From assembly GCA_947631005.1 (NCBI GenBank), contig CANRJR010000007.1, forward strand, positions 1 through 64,000: DNA of 64,000 nt, written 5' to 3'. Under the pieces are notes generated by a model. That model saw only the letters and a program-made list of their open reading frames with translations, did no database searches and was not told where the DNA came from. Below, piece by piece: positions 34,343 through 43,408 of this stretch. Position 1 is the stretch's first letter, and the number at the start of each line of letters is the position of its first letter. The translations under genes were made by a program, and so were the position numbers. Source of the DNA: an uncultured Clostridia bacterium (GTDB lineage: Bacteria; Bacillota; Clostridia; Christensenellales; Borkfalkiaceae).

Positions 34343-34371
34343 TTGATTTTTGGGGAAGAATATGGTATAAT
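34343..34371 (+). promoter_or_regulatory. Promoter of trpS
   Basis: TTGATT (34343-34348), 17-nt spacer, TATAAT (34366-34371). Only 54 nt remain to the trpS start, which rules out a T-box leader. Confidence 0.8.
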
Positions 34372-34425
34372 CGTACTATACGGTCGCCGCATGGGAAGCG
34401 TCGCGGCGGCTTACGGGGCATCGGT

Positions 34426-35427
34426 ATGGAAGAAAAGAAGAAAATCGTCTACTCGGCGGTCCAGCCGACAGGCAGACTGACCATCGGAAATTACGTGGGG
34501 GCGATCCGCAATTGGGTGCGCCTGCAACAGGAATACGAGTGCTTTTTCGCGGTCGCGGATCTGCACGCCATCACCGTACGGCAAGAGCCCGCCGAGCTTC
34601 GCCGCCGCACGTTGGAGCTCGTCGCGCTCTACCTTGCCTGCGGCGTCGATCCCTCTCTCTGCACGCTCTATATCCAATCGCACGTGCCCGCGCACGCCGA
34701 GCTCGCTTGGGTGCTCAACACCATCACCTATGTGGGCGAAGCCTCCCGCATGACGCAGTTCAAAGACAAGAGCGCGCGGCATGCCGACAACATCAACATG
34801 GGGCTCATGGACTATCCCGTGCTCATGGCGGCGGATATCCTCCTGTACGGCGCGTCGGCAGTGCCCGTCGGGGCGGACCAAAAACAGCACGTCGAGCTCG
34901 CGCGCGACCTCGCCGTCCGCTTCAACAACCGCTACGGGGAGACGTTCGTCGTCCCCGAGCCGCTCATCGGGAGGGGCGACGCGCGCATCGCGTCCCTGCA
35001 AGATCCCTCCAAAAAGATGAGCAAGTCCGACGAAAATCCCTCCGCTTCGGTCTTTCTCTCGGACGACCGCGATACGGTGCTGCGCAAGTTCCGCCGCGCC
35101 GTCACCGACAGCGAAAACTGCGTGCGGTACGCCCCCGAGAAGCCGGGGATCTCCAATCTCATCAACATCTACTGCGCCTTTGAAAACAAGAGCGTCGCCC
35201 AAACGGAGGAACTCTTCCGCGGCGTCGGCTACGGCGATTTCAAGGCGGAAGTCGGCGAAGCGGTCGCCCGCGTCCTCACGCCCATCCAGACCAAGCAGGC
35301 GGAGCTTCTCGCGGACAAGCCCGCCCTCTCCGCGCTTTTGAACGAGAGCGCGGAGCGGGCGTACAAGACGGCGCGCCGCACCCTCTTTAAGGTCTACCGC
35401 AAGGTCGGATTCTATCGGGGGGAATGA
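34426..35427 (+). CDS. trpS: Tryptophanyl-tRNA synthetase
   Basis: 333 residues, class I synthetase that charges tRNA-Trp. The HIGH-type motif is PTGRLTIGNYVGA and the KMSKS motif lies in PSKKMSKSDENP. MDYPVLMAADILLYGA and PVGADQKQHVELARD bind tryptophan and ATP. Length normal. The TGA overlaps the next gene's ATG pair. Confidence 0.96.
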   Translation: MEEKKKIVYSAVQPTGRLTIGNYVGAIRNWVRLQQEYECFFAVADLHAITVRQEPAELRRRTLELVALYLACGVDPSLCTLYIQSHVPAHAELAWVLNTITYVGEASRMTQFKDKSARHADNINMGLMDYPVLMAADILLYGASAVPVGADQKQHVELARDLAVRFNNRYGETFVVPEPLIGRGDARIASLQDPSKKMSKSDENPSASVFLSDDRDTVLRKFRRAVTDSENCVRYAPEKPGISNLINIYCAFENKSVAQTEELFRGVGYGDFKAEVGEAVARVLTPIQTKQAELLADKPALSALLNESAERAYKTARRTLFKVYRKVGFYRGE

Positions 35428-36290
35428 TGTTCGGATACGTTCGCTACGATTTTCCCAACCTGTTCGTGAAAGACGTCATGCTCTACAAGGCACTCTACTG
35501 CGGGCTGTGCAAGAGCATAGGCGCGGCGTGCGGACAGCGCGCGCGGATGGGTCTTACCTACGATATGACATTTCTCTCCGCTTTGCTTCATAATATTTCG
35601 GGGACGGATATCGTGGTGGAGCGGCAGAATTGTTTCGAACACGCCATAAAGAAGCGTCCCATCGCGCGGGTGGACGAGCTGACCATGCGGCTCGGCGCGC
35701 TCAATACCGCGCTCATCTACTATAAATTGTCCGACGACGTTAAGGACGGCGGCAAGGGACGGGGCAAACGCAGCTGGTTCAAGGCGGGCTTTCGCCGCGC
35801 ACGGAAGAAATACCCCGAGATCGTCGGGATCGTCGAACGCTATCTCGCCGCGCAAAACGGCGTGGAGCGGGAGAGCGCGCCCCCCGATATCGCCGCCGAT
35901 CCCACCGCGTGCATGATGCGCGCCGTCTCCGCCGCGCTCTTGGGCGACAAGGCGACCGAGGACACGGGGGAACTCTTTTACGCGCTCGGCAAGTGGGTGT
36001 ATCTCATCGACGCGCTCGACGACTACGAGAAGGACGGCAAGGCGGGGAACTTCAACCCGTTCGTCAACGCGTACGGGCGGGAGGACCGCGAAACGCTCAT
36101 GCGGCGGCACGGGGAGGACGTATCTTTTCTCTTCGACACGCTGTTCTACGCGATGCGCGAACATCTCGCGGGGATCAAGTTTTATTTTAACCGCGATCTC
36201 ACGGACAATGTGATCTTACGGGGAATTCCCCTCGAAACCATGCGCGTGATCAAGGGGGAACCGCGCGCCCCCATGACGTCGAAATTTTAA
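35424..36290 (+). CDS. DUF5685 family protein
   Basis: 288 residues (286-288 depending on which of two adjacent ATGs is used). It opens with MFGYVRYDFPNLFVKDVMLYKALYCGLC split by ordinary residues. The paired Cys of YCGLCKSIG and a later Cys in QNCFEHA are conserved features. The mid-region GKWVYLIDALDDYEKDGKAG has the look of an all-helical, metal-binding prenyl-synthase-like fold. Function unknown. It overlaps trpS and is followed by a J-like protein, a pairing suggesting a shared chaperone-related role. Confidence 0.7.
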   Translation: MMFGYVRYDFPNLFVKDVMLYKALYCGLCKSIGAACGQRARMGLTYDMTFLSALLHNISGTDIVVERQNCFEHAIKKRPIARVDELTMRLGALNTALIYYKLSDDVKDGGKGRGKRSWFKAGFRRARKKYPEIVGIVERYLAAQNGVERESAPPDIAADPTACMMRAVSAALLGDKATEDTGELFYALGKWVYLIDALDDYEKDGKAGNFNPFVNAYGREDRETLMRRHGEDVSFLFDTLFYAMREHLAGIKFYFNRDLTDNVILRGIPLETMRVIKGEPRAPMTSKF

Positions 36291-36299
36291 GGAGCGATC

Positions 36300-36908
36300 A
36301 TGTTAAAGGAAAGTTATGAACTGTTCGGCTTGCCCGAAACCGCCACGGACGAGGAGCTCGAAGAAAGGTACGGCGAGCTCAAAGCCCGCTACAACGAAGA
36401 AAAGTGGGAGGACGGCGAAAAGGGCATGAATGCCGCGCGTATGCTCGGCAAGCTCGACGCCGCCTATCAGGAGATCAAAGATTCCCGTCACGAGAAACCG
36501 CACGACGAGGCGGGCGGCTCGGCGGCGTATGAAGAGGTGTCCTCGGCGATCAGGAGCGGCGACCTTTCCAGAGCGCAGAGCCTGCTCGACGGCTTCAACG
36601 AGCGGGGTGCGGAGTGGCACTATTTGCAGTCGGTCGTGTTCTATAAAAAGAATTGGATCAACGAGAGCAAGAAACAGCTCGAGATCGCCATTCAGATGGA
36701 CGGCGGCAACGAAAAGTACCGCACGGCGTACGAAAAGCTCAAAGCGCGCGCCGAATACACGCCGCAGACGGGCAACGCGCCCCATATCGACCCTGCGAAC
36801 GCGGGCGGCGAGCAGATGGGGGGGAATTGGTGCGTGAGCTGCGTCAACGCGTGCTATACTTTCCTCTGCGTCAACTGCCTCTTCAATCTCTGCTGCGGAT
36901 GCCGTTGA
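36300..36908 (+). CDS. Degenerate J-domain / TPR-like protein with cysteine-rich tail
   Basis: 202 residues. The first ~65 look like a J-domain (ESYELFGLPETATDEELEERY, AARMLGKLDAAYQEI), but no HPD tripeptide is visible, so stimulation of Hsp70 is doubtful. Residues 75-150 form helical TPR-like hairpins (WHYLQSVVFYKKNWINESKKQ split normally). The last 26 residues contain eight cysteines in CVSC, AC, CVNC and CCGC, a possible metal or membrane-associated patch. The RBS AAGGAG precedes the ATG. It lies in a tight run with the DUF5685 and membrane protein genes. Confidence 0.7.
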   Translation: MLKESYELFGLPETATDEELEERYGELKARYNEEKWEDGEKGMNAARMLGKLDAAYQEIKDSRHEKPHDEAGGSAAYEEVSSAIRSGDLSRAQSLLDGFNERGAEWHYLQSVVFYKKNWINESKKQLEIAIQMDGGNEKYRTAYEKLKARAEYTPQTGNAPHIDPANAGGEQMGGNWCVSCVNACYTFLCVNCLFNLCCGCR

Positions 36909-36909
36909 C

Positions 36910-37461
36910 ATGAAACGCCCGTCGAAATCGTTCGAGATCGCGCTGTCTGCGATCGCCTGCGCGGTCGCCGCGCTCGCGCTGACGCTCGGCTCTTACGTCG
37001 ATTTTCTGCTCGCGGCGGGGTATGTCGTCGCGGTGTTCGCGCTCATGGTCCCCCTGTCCAAGAACTTCGTTTGGGGGGAGATCCTCGCGTTTTTGGGCGC
37101 GGTCATCCTCGCCTTTTTCTTCTGCGCTTTCTCGATCTTCCGTCTGTTGCCGTTCGCGGCGTTCTTCGGGCTACACCCGCTCGCGAATTGGGCGCAGAAA
37201 AAATTCGTCAAGAAAAAACCGTTGCACATTCTCGTATTTTTGGGCAAAGCCGCATGGTTCGACCTCGCGATGTGGCTTGCGTGGACGGTCGTGTTCGTGC
37301 CCGTTTTCGGCGTCGAAAACGCGACATGGTATCCCTTTGTGCAAAAATATTTCTATCTTGTGCTCTTTGTCGGAGGCACGCTTTTCTTTGCGCTTTACGA
37401 TCCCATGATATTTCTCTGCCAACGCTCGGTCGACCTTGCCGTTGCGCGGATCAGGAGGTAA
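36910..37461 (+). CDS. Integral membrane protein, unknown function
   Basis: 183 residues with about five hydrophobic helices (10-28, 31-48, 55-83, 112-132 and 145-165). Charged loops such as WAQKKFVKKKPLH face the cytoplasm. It starts one base after the J-like gene and is three bases before rlmD. The fold recalls small substrate-binding membrane components, but no motif supports a specific transporter name. Confidence 0.65.
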   Translation: MKRPSKSFEIALSAIACAVAALALTLGSYVDFLLAAGYVVAVFALMVPLSKNFVWGEILAFLGAVILAFFFCAFSIFRLLPFAAFFGLHPLANWAQKKFVKKKPLHILVFLGKAAWFDLAMWLAWTVVFVPVFGVENATWYPFVQKYFYLVLFVGGTLFFALYDPMIFLCQRSVDLAVARIRR

Positions 37462-37464
37462 GAC

Positions 37465-38859
37465 ATGCAAAAAAACGACGTGATCACGGTTATTGCGGAC
37501 GGCGTAGGAACGCAGGGCGAGGGCATCGCCAAGGCGGACGGCGTTACCGTTTTCGTGCCCTATCTTCTCCCCGGCGAACGCGCGCAGGTGCGGATCTTGA
37601 AAGTGAAAGGGAACGTCGCCTACGGCAAGGCGGAGGAGATCGTCACGCCCGCCGAGGAACGCGTGCGCCCCGCCTGCCCCGTGTTCTACCGCTGCGGGGG
37701 TTGCCAACTGCAACACTTGCGCTACCGCGACCAGCTCAAATTCAAAACGGGGCTCGTCCGCGATACGTTGAAGAAGATCGGCGGCGTCTGCGCCGAGGTC
37801 TCCCCCTGCGAGCGGAGCGACAAGGAGTACGGCTACCGCAATAAATTACAGCTTCCCGTGGGGCGGCAGGGCGAAAAGAACGTCGTCGGATTTTTCGCCG
37901 AACGCAGCCACCGCATCATTCCCACCGAAGAGTGCCCCATCCACCCGCAGTGGTCCAAGCCGCTCATCGAAGCCCTGCTCGGGTTTATGGAGAAGTGCGG
38001 GCTGGACGGGTACGACCCCGAAACGGGCAAGGGGCAGGTGCGCCATATCGTCGTGCGCGAGCTCAAAAAGAAATATATCGTCACCCTCGTCGTCACCGTG
38101 CGGCAGATCATGGGCATCGACTACTTCACCTTTTTGCTCGACAAGATCTTTCCCGAATACAGTCTGTACCTGAATTTCAACGACGGCGACAGTAACGTCG
38201 TGTTCGGTGAGGAGTTCATTCCCGTCAAGGGAAAGGGGACGTACGAATGCGCCGAGGGCGGGATCTTGTACGAGGCAGGTCCGAACACCTTTGTGCAGGT
38301 CAACGACGGCGTGCGCGCCAAACTGTACGAGCAGATCGTCTCCCTCGTCAAGGAGACGGACGCCGTGTTCGATTGCTATGCGGGCGGCGGACTTCTCACC
38401 GCCATGCTCGCCAAAAAATGCGCCCGCGTCTATGGGATCGAAGTCGTCCCAGAGGCGGGGGAATGCGCCCGCCGCGTCGCCCAAAAGAACGGGCTCGAAG
38501 ATAAAATGTTCCCCGTCACGGGCAGGGTGGAGGACGTGTTGCCCGCGCTTTTGGAAAAGGAGGACGGCGTAGCCGTGCTCGACCCGCCGCGCGCGGGGCT
38601 CGACCGCAGCGTCGTCCGCGCGCTGCTTTCCGCACAGCCCGAAACCATCGTGCTCGTCTCCTGCAACCCCGCGACGCTCGCGCGCGATCTCGGGCTGTTG
38701 ACGGGCACTCTCTGCGAGCGGGAGGGCGAGCTCGTCAAAACGGAGGGCGGCGCGCCGTATTCGGTCTCGCTCGTCCGTCCGTTCGACATGTTCCCGCAGA
38801 CCCGCCACGTCGAGACGCTCGTCGTGCTGAAACGGGTCGAGGTCAATGGGGCGAAATAG
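37465..38859 (+). CDS. rlmD: 23S rRNA (uracil-C5)-methyltransferase, RlmD/TrmA family
   Basis: 464 residues. An N-terminal TRAM domain (about 1-65) is followed by a four-Cys Fe-S patch using CPVFYRCGGCQLQHL and, later, TEECPIH. The methyltransferase part contains FVQVN, FDCYAGGGLLTAMLA (SAM site), VLDPPRAGLD, and the catalytic cysteine in LVSCNPATLARDL. It methylates a uracil of 23S rRNA. Which uracil (1939 or 747) cannot be told. Confidence 0.92.
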   Translation: MQKNDVITVIADGVGTQGEGIAKADGVTVFVPYLLPGERAQVRILKVKGNVAYGKAEEIVTPAEERVRPACPVFYRCGGCQLQHLRYRDQLKFKTGLVRDTLKKIGGVCAEVSPCERSDKEYGYRNKLQLPVGRQGEKNVVGFFAERSHRIIPTEECPIHPQWSKPLIEALLGFMEKCGLDGYDPETGKGQVRHIVVRELKKKYIVTLVVTVRQIMGIDYFTFLLDKIFPEYSLYLNFNDGDSNVVFGEEFIPVKGKGTYECAEGGILYEAGPNTFVQVNDGVRAKLYEQIVSLVKETDAVFDCYAGGGLLTAMLAKKCARVYGIEVVPEAGECARRVAQKNGLEDKMFPVTGRVEDVLPALLEKEDGVAVLDPPRAGLDRSVVRALLSAQPETIVLVSCNPATLARDLGLLTGTLCEREGELVKTEGGAPYSVSLVRPFDMFPQTRHVETLVVLKRVEVNGAK

Positions 38860-38872
38860 GGAAAGCGGACGC

Positions 38873-40048
38873 ATGCGCGATTTGAAGATCTTCACCGAGA
38901 ATATCGAGCCCGAGGCGGCGCATCAGGTCTATACCCTCCTCGCCCAGCCCGCGTTCGAGGGACAGCGCGTGCGCATCATGCCCGACGTGCACTACGGAAA
39001 GGGGTGCGTCGTCGGCTTTACCGCCACCCTCTCCGATAAAATCATTCCCAACGTGCTCGGCTCCGACCTCGGGTGCGGCATGCTGACCGCCGAGCTCGGG
39101 AGAGCCGAGATCGACTTTCCCGCCTTCGATGCGCGGGTCAAGGAGCTCGCCGTGCGCGGCGTTCCCAAGCGCGTCGGGGAGGCGGAGACGCTCGTAAAGG
39201 ATCTCGCCTGCCGCAAGACGCTCGGCGATCTTTCGCGCACGTTGCGCGGGCTCGGCACGACGGGCGGCGGCAATCATTTCGTCGAGATGGACGCCGACGG
39301 GGCGGGCAACCGCTATCTCGTCGTCCATACGGGCTCGCGCGGGTTGGGGCTCAAAGTGGCGGCGCACTACCGCGCCCGCGCGGTAAAGGCGTGCAAGTCG
39401 AGCGCGGAAGAGGAGCGCGCCCGCGTCATCGCCGCCCTCAAAGATTCCCCCGAACTTCTTCCCGACGCGATCGCCGCGGTCAACGCCGCGCACGCGTACC
39501 GCACCAAGATCCCCGCGCCGCTCTGCTATCTCGACGGGACGGATATGCTCGAATATTTGCACGATCTCCGCATCTGCCAAGCCTTCGCCTCCCTCAACCG
39601 CAGGTGCATCGCGGACGAACTTCTGCGCTTTGCGGGCGTCCGCGCGGCGTCGGTCTTTGAAACGGTGCACAACTATCTCGGCGAGGACAATGTGTTGCGC
39701 AAGGGGGCGATCTCGGCACACAAGGGGGAGCGCGTCGTCATTCCCATGAACATGCGCGACGGCTGTCTCATCGCCGTGGGAAAGGGGAACGCGGATTGGA
39801 ACGAGTCCGCCCCGCACGGCGCGGGACGCGCGCTCAAACGGAGCGAGGCAAAGGAGCTCTTTTCGGTGGAGGAATTCCGCAAAGAGATGCGCGGCGTGTT
39901 CACCACCACCGCCACCGCCGCCACCCTCGACGAGTGTCCCATGGCGTATAAGCCCGCCGCGGAGATCATGTCTCTCATCGGCGACACCGTGGAGACGGTC
40001 GCCATCGCCAAACCCGTCTACAACTTCAAGTCGGGCAATTCCGAGTAA
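38873..40048 (+). CDS. rtcB: RtcB-type RNA ligase (short form)
   Basis: 391 residues. RtcB joins 2',3'-cyclic phosphate or 3'-phosphate RNA ends to 5'-OH ends with GTP and Mn. Metal and catalytic motifs seen: MPDVHYGKGCVVGFT, GSDLGCGML (metal Cys), GTTGGGNHFVEM, HTGSRGLG and the guanylylated His of APHGAGRAL. The length (~390) fits the shorter bacterial RtcB2-like group. No archease gene is adjacent. ATG 38873 is chosen over 38846 because the latter overlaps rlmD and lacks an RBS. Confidence 0.9.
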   Translation: MRDLKIFTENIEPEAAHQVYTLLAQPAFEGQRVRIMPDVHYGKGCVVGFTATLSDKIIPNVLGSDLGCGMLTAELGRAEIDFPAFDARVKELAVRGVPKRVGEAETLVKDLACRKTLGDLSRTLRGLGTTGGGNHFVEMDADGAGNRYLVVHTGSRGLGLKVAAHYRARAVKACKSSAEEERARVIAALKDSPELLPDAIAAVNAAHAYRTKIPAPLCYLDGTDMLEYLHDLRICQAFASLNRRCIADELLRFAGVRAASVFETVHNYLGEDNVLRKGAISAHKGERVVIPMNMRDGCLIAVGKGNADWNESAPHGAGRALKRSEAKELFSVEEFRKEMRGVFTTTATAATLDECPMAYKPAAEIMSLIGDTVETVAIAKPVYNFKSGNSE

Positions 40049-40126
40049 AAATTTTCAAACCGACGTTTGTACCCGCCCGCAGGCGGGTATATATCATATA
40101 GGACAAAACAAAAAGGAGATTTCGAT

Positions 40127-40645
40127 ATGTTAAACAAGAAGATCGCGGCGATGCTCAACGATCAGGTCAACAAGGAACTGTATTCCGCCTACCTCTACCT
40201 CGACTTTGCCAACTACTATGCGGACGAGGGACTGAACGGCTTCGCGCATTGGTACGAAGTGCAGGCGCAGGAGGAACGCGATCACGCGCTCATGATCCGC
40301 AGATATTTGCTCAACAACGGCGAAAAGGTCGAGTTCCTCGCGGTTGCAAAGCCCGACAAAACGTTCTCTTCGCACATCGCCCCCCTCGAAGCGGGGCTCG
40401 AACACGAGAAATACGTCACCTCGCTCATCACGGCGATCTACGCCGAGGCGTTCGCGCAGAAAGATTTCCGCACCATGCAGTTCCTCGATTGGTTTATCAA
40501 GGAGCAGGGCGAGGAGGAGACGACCGCCGACGACATGGTCAAGAATATGACCTTATTCGGCACGGATGCCAAGGGACTTCACGCGCTCGACAGAGAGCTC
40601 GCCGCCCGCGTCTATGCGCCCTCGGCGACCGCGCCCGCAAAGTAA
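40127..40645 (+). CDS. ftnA: Ferritin, non-heme
   Basis: 172 residues of four-helix-bundle ferritin that oxidises and stores iron. Ferroxidase ligands appear in NKELYSAYLYLDFANYY (Glu), WYEVQAQEERDHALMI (Glu, Glu, His) and FLDWFIKEQGEEE. AAGGAGAT precedes ATG 40127. A hairpin ACCCGCC-CGCA-GGCGGGT lies 50 nt upstream. Expressed as a single gene, with a terminator at 40676. Confidence 0.93.
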   Translation: MLNKKIAAMLNDQVNKELYSAYLYLDFANYYADEGLNGFAHWYEVQAQEERDHALMIRRYLLNNGEKVEFLAVAKPDKTFSSHIAPLEAGLEHEKYVTSLITAIYAEAFAQKDFRTMQFLDWFIKEQGEEETTADDMVKNMTLFGTDAKGLHALDRELAARVYAPSATAPAK

Positions 40646-40675
40646 CATTTCAAACGTTTGCAGAGATATGTTCGA

Positions 40676-40704
40676 AAAACGCGCGCCGAAGCGGCGCGCG
40701 TTTT
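40676..40704 (+). terminator. Terminator after ferritin
   Basis: AAAACGCGCGCC-GAAG-CGGCGCGCGTTTT: a long GC-rich stem with short T tract, 31 nt past the ferritin stop. Confidence 0.75.
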
Positions 40705-40923
40705 CCGCGACGCAAGGCTTTTCGGCTTTTTTCGTCCGCATTTTCAAAAAGGGGCGAAGCCGGTACGTCGGCGCGCCCGTTTTTTTTGCGCGGGGAATTT
40801 CAAAAACGCGCTTATTTTGCAAGACATTCGCGAATTTGTGTGGTATAATATGCCATGAAATGCCGCGGGCGGGACGCATTTCGGCGCGTCCGAAAACCGA
40901 CCCCGCGGGAGGGGGAGAAAGAT

Positions 40924-41265
40924 ATGCCGTTTATCGACAGCAAAGTTACGGTGCCGCTCACCGAGGAAAAGAAGGAGGCGGTCAAGAGCAAGCTCGGCAA
41001 GGCGATCTCGATCTTGCATAAGGGCGAGGGCTATCTCATGGTCGGCTTCGAGGACAACTATTCGCTCTATTTCGGCGGGAAAAAGCTCGAAAAGGGCGCG
41101 TATGTGGAGGTCAGCCTGTTCGGCGCGGCGGAGAGCAAGGATTACGACCGCATGACGGGCGAGATCTGCCGCATCCTCTCGGACGAACTCGGCATCCCCG
41201 CGAACGCGGTGTATGTGACCTATCGCGAAGTTGCGGATTGGGGCTGGAACGGCTCGAATTTCTGA
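40924..41265 (+). CDS. MIF-family (macrophage migration inhibitory factor-like) tautomerase
   Basis: 113 residues beginning MPFIDSKVTVPLTEEKKE. Removal of Met exposes Pro1, the catalytic base of the tautomerase superfamily. GEGYLMVGFEDNYSLYFGG and FLAA-like VSLFGA segments, then NAVYVTYREVADWGWNGSNF, match MIF-type proteins (about 115 residues), not the 60-80 residue 4-oxalocrotonate type. An extended -10 (TGGTATAAT, 40841-40849) lies upstream, and GGGAGGGGG is the RBS. The leader is short. Physiological substrate unknown, and the host-directed role seen for eukaryotic MIF is only a possibility. Confidence 0.85.
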   Translation: MPFIDSKVTVPLTEEKKEAVKSKLGKAISILHKGEGYLMVGFEDNYSLYFGGKKLEKGAYVEVSLFGAAESKDYDRMTGEICRILSDELGIPANAVYVTYREVADWGWNGSNF

Positions 41266-41283
41266 CGGCGGCGGGAGAGGACG

Positions 41284-42078
41284 ATGGAGTTTTGGACGGT
41301 GATCGCGGTGTGCATGGCGGCGTCGCTCGGCGCGGGATTCGGCACGGGGCTGGCGGGCATGTCCGCCGCCGCCGTGATCTCGCCCATGCTCTCCACCTTC
41401 CTCGGTGTTCCGCCCTATCAGGCGATCGGCATCGCGCTCGCGTCCGACGTGCTCGCCTCCGCGCTTTCGGCGGTCGTGTACGCGCGGCATCGCCGCATCG
41501 ACCTGCGCGGGGGGACGCTGCTCATGGCGAGCGTATTGCTCTTCACCTACCTCGGCAGTCTGCTCTCGTCGAGGGCGAGCGAGGAACAGCTCGGCGTATT
41601 CTCCATTGTGATGACGTTCATCGTCGGACTGCAATTCGTCATCAATCCCAATCCGCCGCGACAAAAGGGGACGCTCGCACCGCCGCTGCGCGTGCGGCGG
41701 GGGGACGACCCTGCGCGCATGGTAAAAACGCTGCTCTCGGGCGCGCTCATCGGGATGATCTGCGGCTATATCGGCGCGGGCGGGGGGATGATGATGCTCA
41801 TCGTGCTCACCGCGGTGCTCGGCTACGGGTTAAAGACCGCCGTGGGGACGAGCGTGTTCGTCATGACGTTCACCGCGCTTACGGGTGCGGCGACGCATTT
41901 TGTGGTCGGGGGGATCTTCGACTGGAAGATTCTCGCGCTGTGCTGTGTGGCGACCTGCCTGTTCGCGCAGATCGCGTCGACGCTGGCGAACGTCTCTTCG
42001 GAGCGTCTGCAAAAGCGGGTGACGGGCGTCGTGCTCGTGCTGTTGTCGGCGGGGATGATGGCGTTCAAATTCCTTTGA
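41284..42078 (+). CDS. TauE/SafE family sulfite/anion permease
   Basis: 264 residues, about eight transmembrane helices. Family features: an initial GAGFGTGLAGMSAAAVISP, and the second half repeat GALIGMICGYIGAGGGMMM. Members export sulfite, sulfoacetate or related anions. It sits 18 nt after the MIF-like gene and 75 nt before the flavodiiron gene, so co-transcription with the former is likely. Substrate not determinable. Confidence 0.87.
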   Translation: MEFWTVIAVCMAASLGAGFGTGLAGMSAAAVISPMLSTFLGVPPYQAIGIALASDVLASALSAVVYARHRRIDLRGGTLLMASVLLFTYLGSLLSSRASEEQLGVFSIVMTFIVGLQFVINPNPPRQKGTLAPPLRVRRGDDPARMVKTLLSGALIGMICGYIGAGGGMMMLIVLTAVLGYGLKTAVGTSVFVMTFTALTGAATHFVVGGIFDWKILALCCVATCLFAQIASTLANVSSERLQKRVTGVVLVLLSAGMMAFKFL

Positions 42079-42081
42079 GCG

Positions 42082-42119
42082 CGCTTATGAATTTCGCCCG
42101 CGCTTATGAATTTCGCCCG
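42082..42119 (+). repeat. Perfect 19-bp tandem duplication
   Basis: The 19-mer CGCTTATGAATTTCGCCCG occurs twice in tandem just after the permease stop. It is probably a slippage duplication. No function is evident. Confidence 0.8.
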
Positions 42120-42152
42120 AAAGGGTAAAAATATTATTGAGAGGATTTTTTC

Positions 42153-43349
42153 ATGCAAAACGTGACCGAGATCGCAAAAGATCTGTACTATCTCGGCGGG
42201 AACGACCGCCGTATCGCGCTGTTCGAGAGCGCGTTTCCCGTACCGCGCGGGGTGTCGTACAATTCCTATTTATTGACCGACGAAAAGACGGTGCTGTTCG
42301 ACACCGTCGATCTTGCGGTGAGCGAGCAATTCTACGAAAATCTCGAATTTGCGCTGGGCGGCAGACCGCTCGACTATCTCGTCGTCCACCATATGGAGCC
42401 CGACCATTCGGCGAGCTTTCTGCACGTTATTGAGCGGCATCCCGAAACGGTGGTCGTCACCAACGAAAAGGTCAAGCGGATGCTCATGAACTTCTTCCCG
42501 TATTCGGGGGAGAACGTGCAAACCGTCAAGGAGGGCGACGTTTTGAGCGTGGGCAAGCGCACGCTCAAATTCGTGTTCGCGCCCATGGTGCACTGGCCCG
42601 AGGTGATGATGACGTACGTCGCGGAGGACGGCATTCTGTTCACGGCGGACGCGTTCGGCACGTTCGGCGCGCTCGGGAACATCTTCGCCGACGGGAATTT
42701 CGAGCGGGATTTCCTCGACGACGCCCGCCGCTACTACTTTAATATCGTGGGCAAATACGGCGTGCAGGTGCAGAACGCGCTCAAAAAGGCGGCGGGGCTC
42801 GACCTCAAACTCGTTTGCCCGCTTCACGGTCCTGTTTGGCGGGAAAATTTCAAGTGGTTTTTGCAGAAGTACGACGTATGGAGCCGTTACGCGCCCGAGG
42901 AGAAAGGTGTGGTCGTGTTCTATGCGTCCGTCTACGGACACACGCAGAACGCCGCGGAGATCGTCGCCGCCGAGATCGCCCGCCGCGGCGTGCCCGTCAA
43001 GGTGTACGACGTATCGGTCACGCACGTTTCCGAGCTTCTTGCGGAGGCGTTCCGCTATTCGCACTGCGTGTTCTGCTCCACGACGTACAACAACGGCATT
43101 TTCATCAACATGGAGAACTTTATCAACGACTTAAAGGCGCACAACTTCCGCGGCAGACGGTACGCCGTGGTGGAGAACGGGAGCTGGTCGCCGCAGGCGG
43201 GCACGCTCATGGAGGACGCGCTCGATTCCATGACGGGCATGGTACGCCTTGCCAACAAAGTAACCGTCCTTTCCGCCGTCAACGAGACGGTGCGGGAGAA
43301 GCTTGTCGCGCTCGGCGCGGACGTCGCCGAAGATTGTAAGTCGCTGTAA
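42153..43349 (+). CDS. fprA: Flavodiiron protein (FprA family A-type flavoprotein)
   Basis: 398 residues. An N-terminal lactamase-like diiron domain has HHMEPDHSASF (H-x-E-x-D-H ligands), the VHWPEVMMTY, FTADAFGTFG and PLHGPVW ligand segments. A C-terminal flavodoxin domain follows (VVFYASVYGHTQNAAE, then CSTTYNNGIF and VENGSWSPQAG). These proteins reduce O2 to water or NO to N2O in anaerobes, fed by rubredoxin, which is encoded immediately downstream. Detoxification of oxygen or NO is the clear role. Confidence 0.95.
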   Translation: MQNVTEIAKDLYYLGGNDRRIALFESAFPVPRGVSYNSYLLTDEKTVLFDTVDLAVSEQFYENLEFALGGRPLDYLVVHHMEPDHSASFLHVIERHPETVVVTNEKVKRMLMNFFPYSGENVQTVKEGDVLSVGKRTLKFVFAPMVHWPEVMMTYVAEDGILFTADAFGTFGALGNIFADGNFERDFLDDARRYYFNIVGKYGVQVQNALKKAAGLDLKLVCPLHGPVWRENFKWFLQKYDVWSRYAPEEKGVVVFYASVYGHTQNAAEIVAAEIARRGVPVKVYDVSVTHVSELLAEAFRYSHCVFCSTTYNNGIFINMENFINDLKAHNFRGRRYAVVENGSWSPQAGTLMEDALDSMTGMVRLANKVTVLSAVNETVREKLVALGADVAEDCKSL

Positions 43350-43408
43350 AAGAGCCGTAAAAAAGAGGAACGCCCGCCTCGGCGGGGAAAATAAAAGGAG
43401 GAACAAAT

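Noticed and set aside
34372-34425. T-box riboswitch upstream of trpS
   Set aside because: Only 54 nt separate the promoter from the start codon, too short for a T-box.
40067-40126. Upstream-extended ferritin start
   Set aside because: The extension reads through a hairpin and lacks an RBS. AAGGAGAT precedes ATG 40127, which gives the standard ferritin N-terminus.
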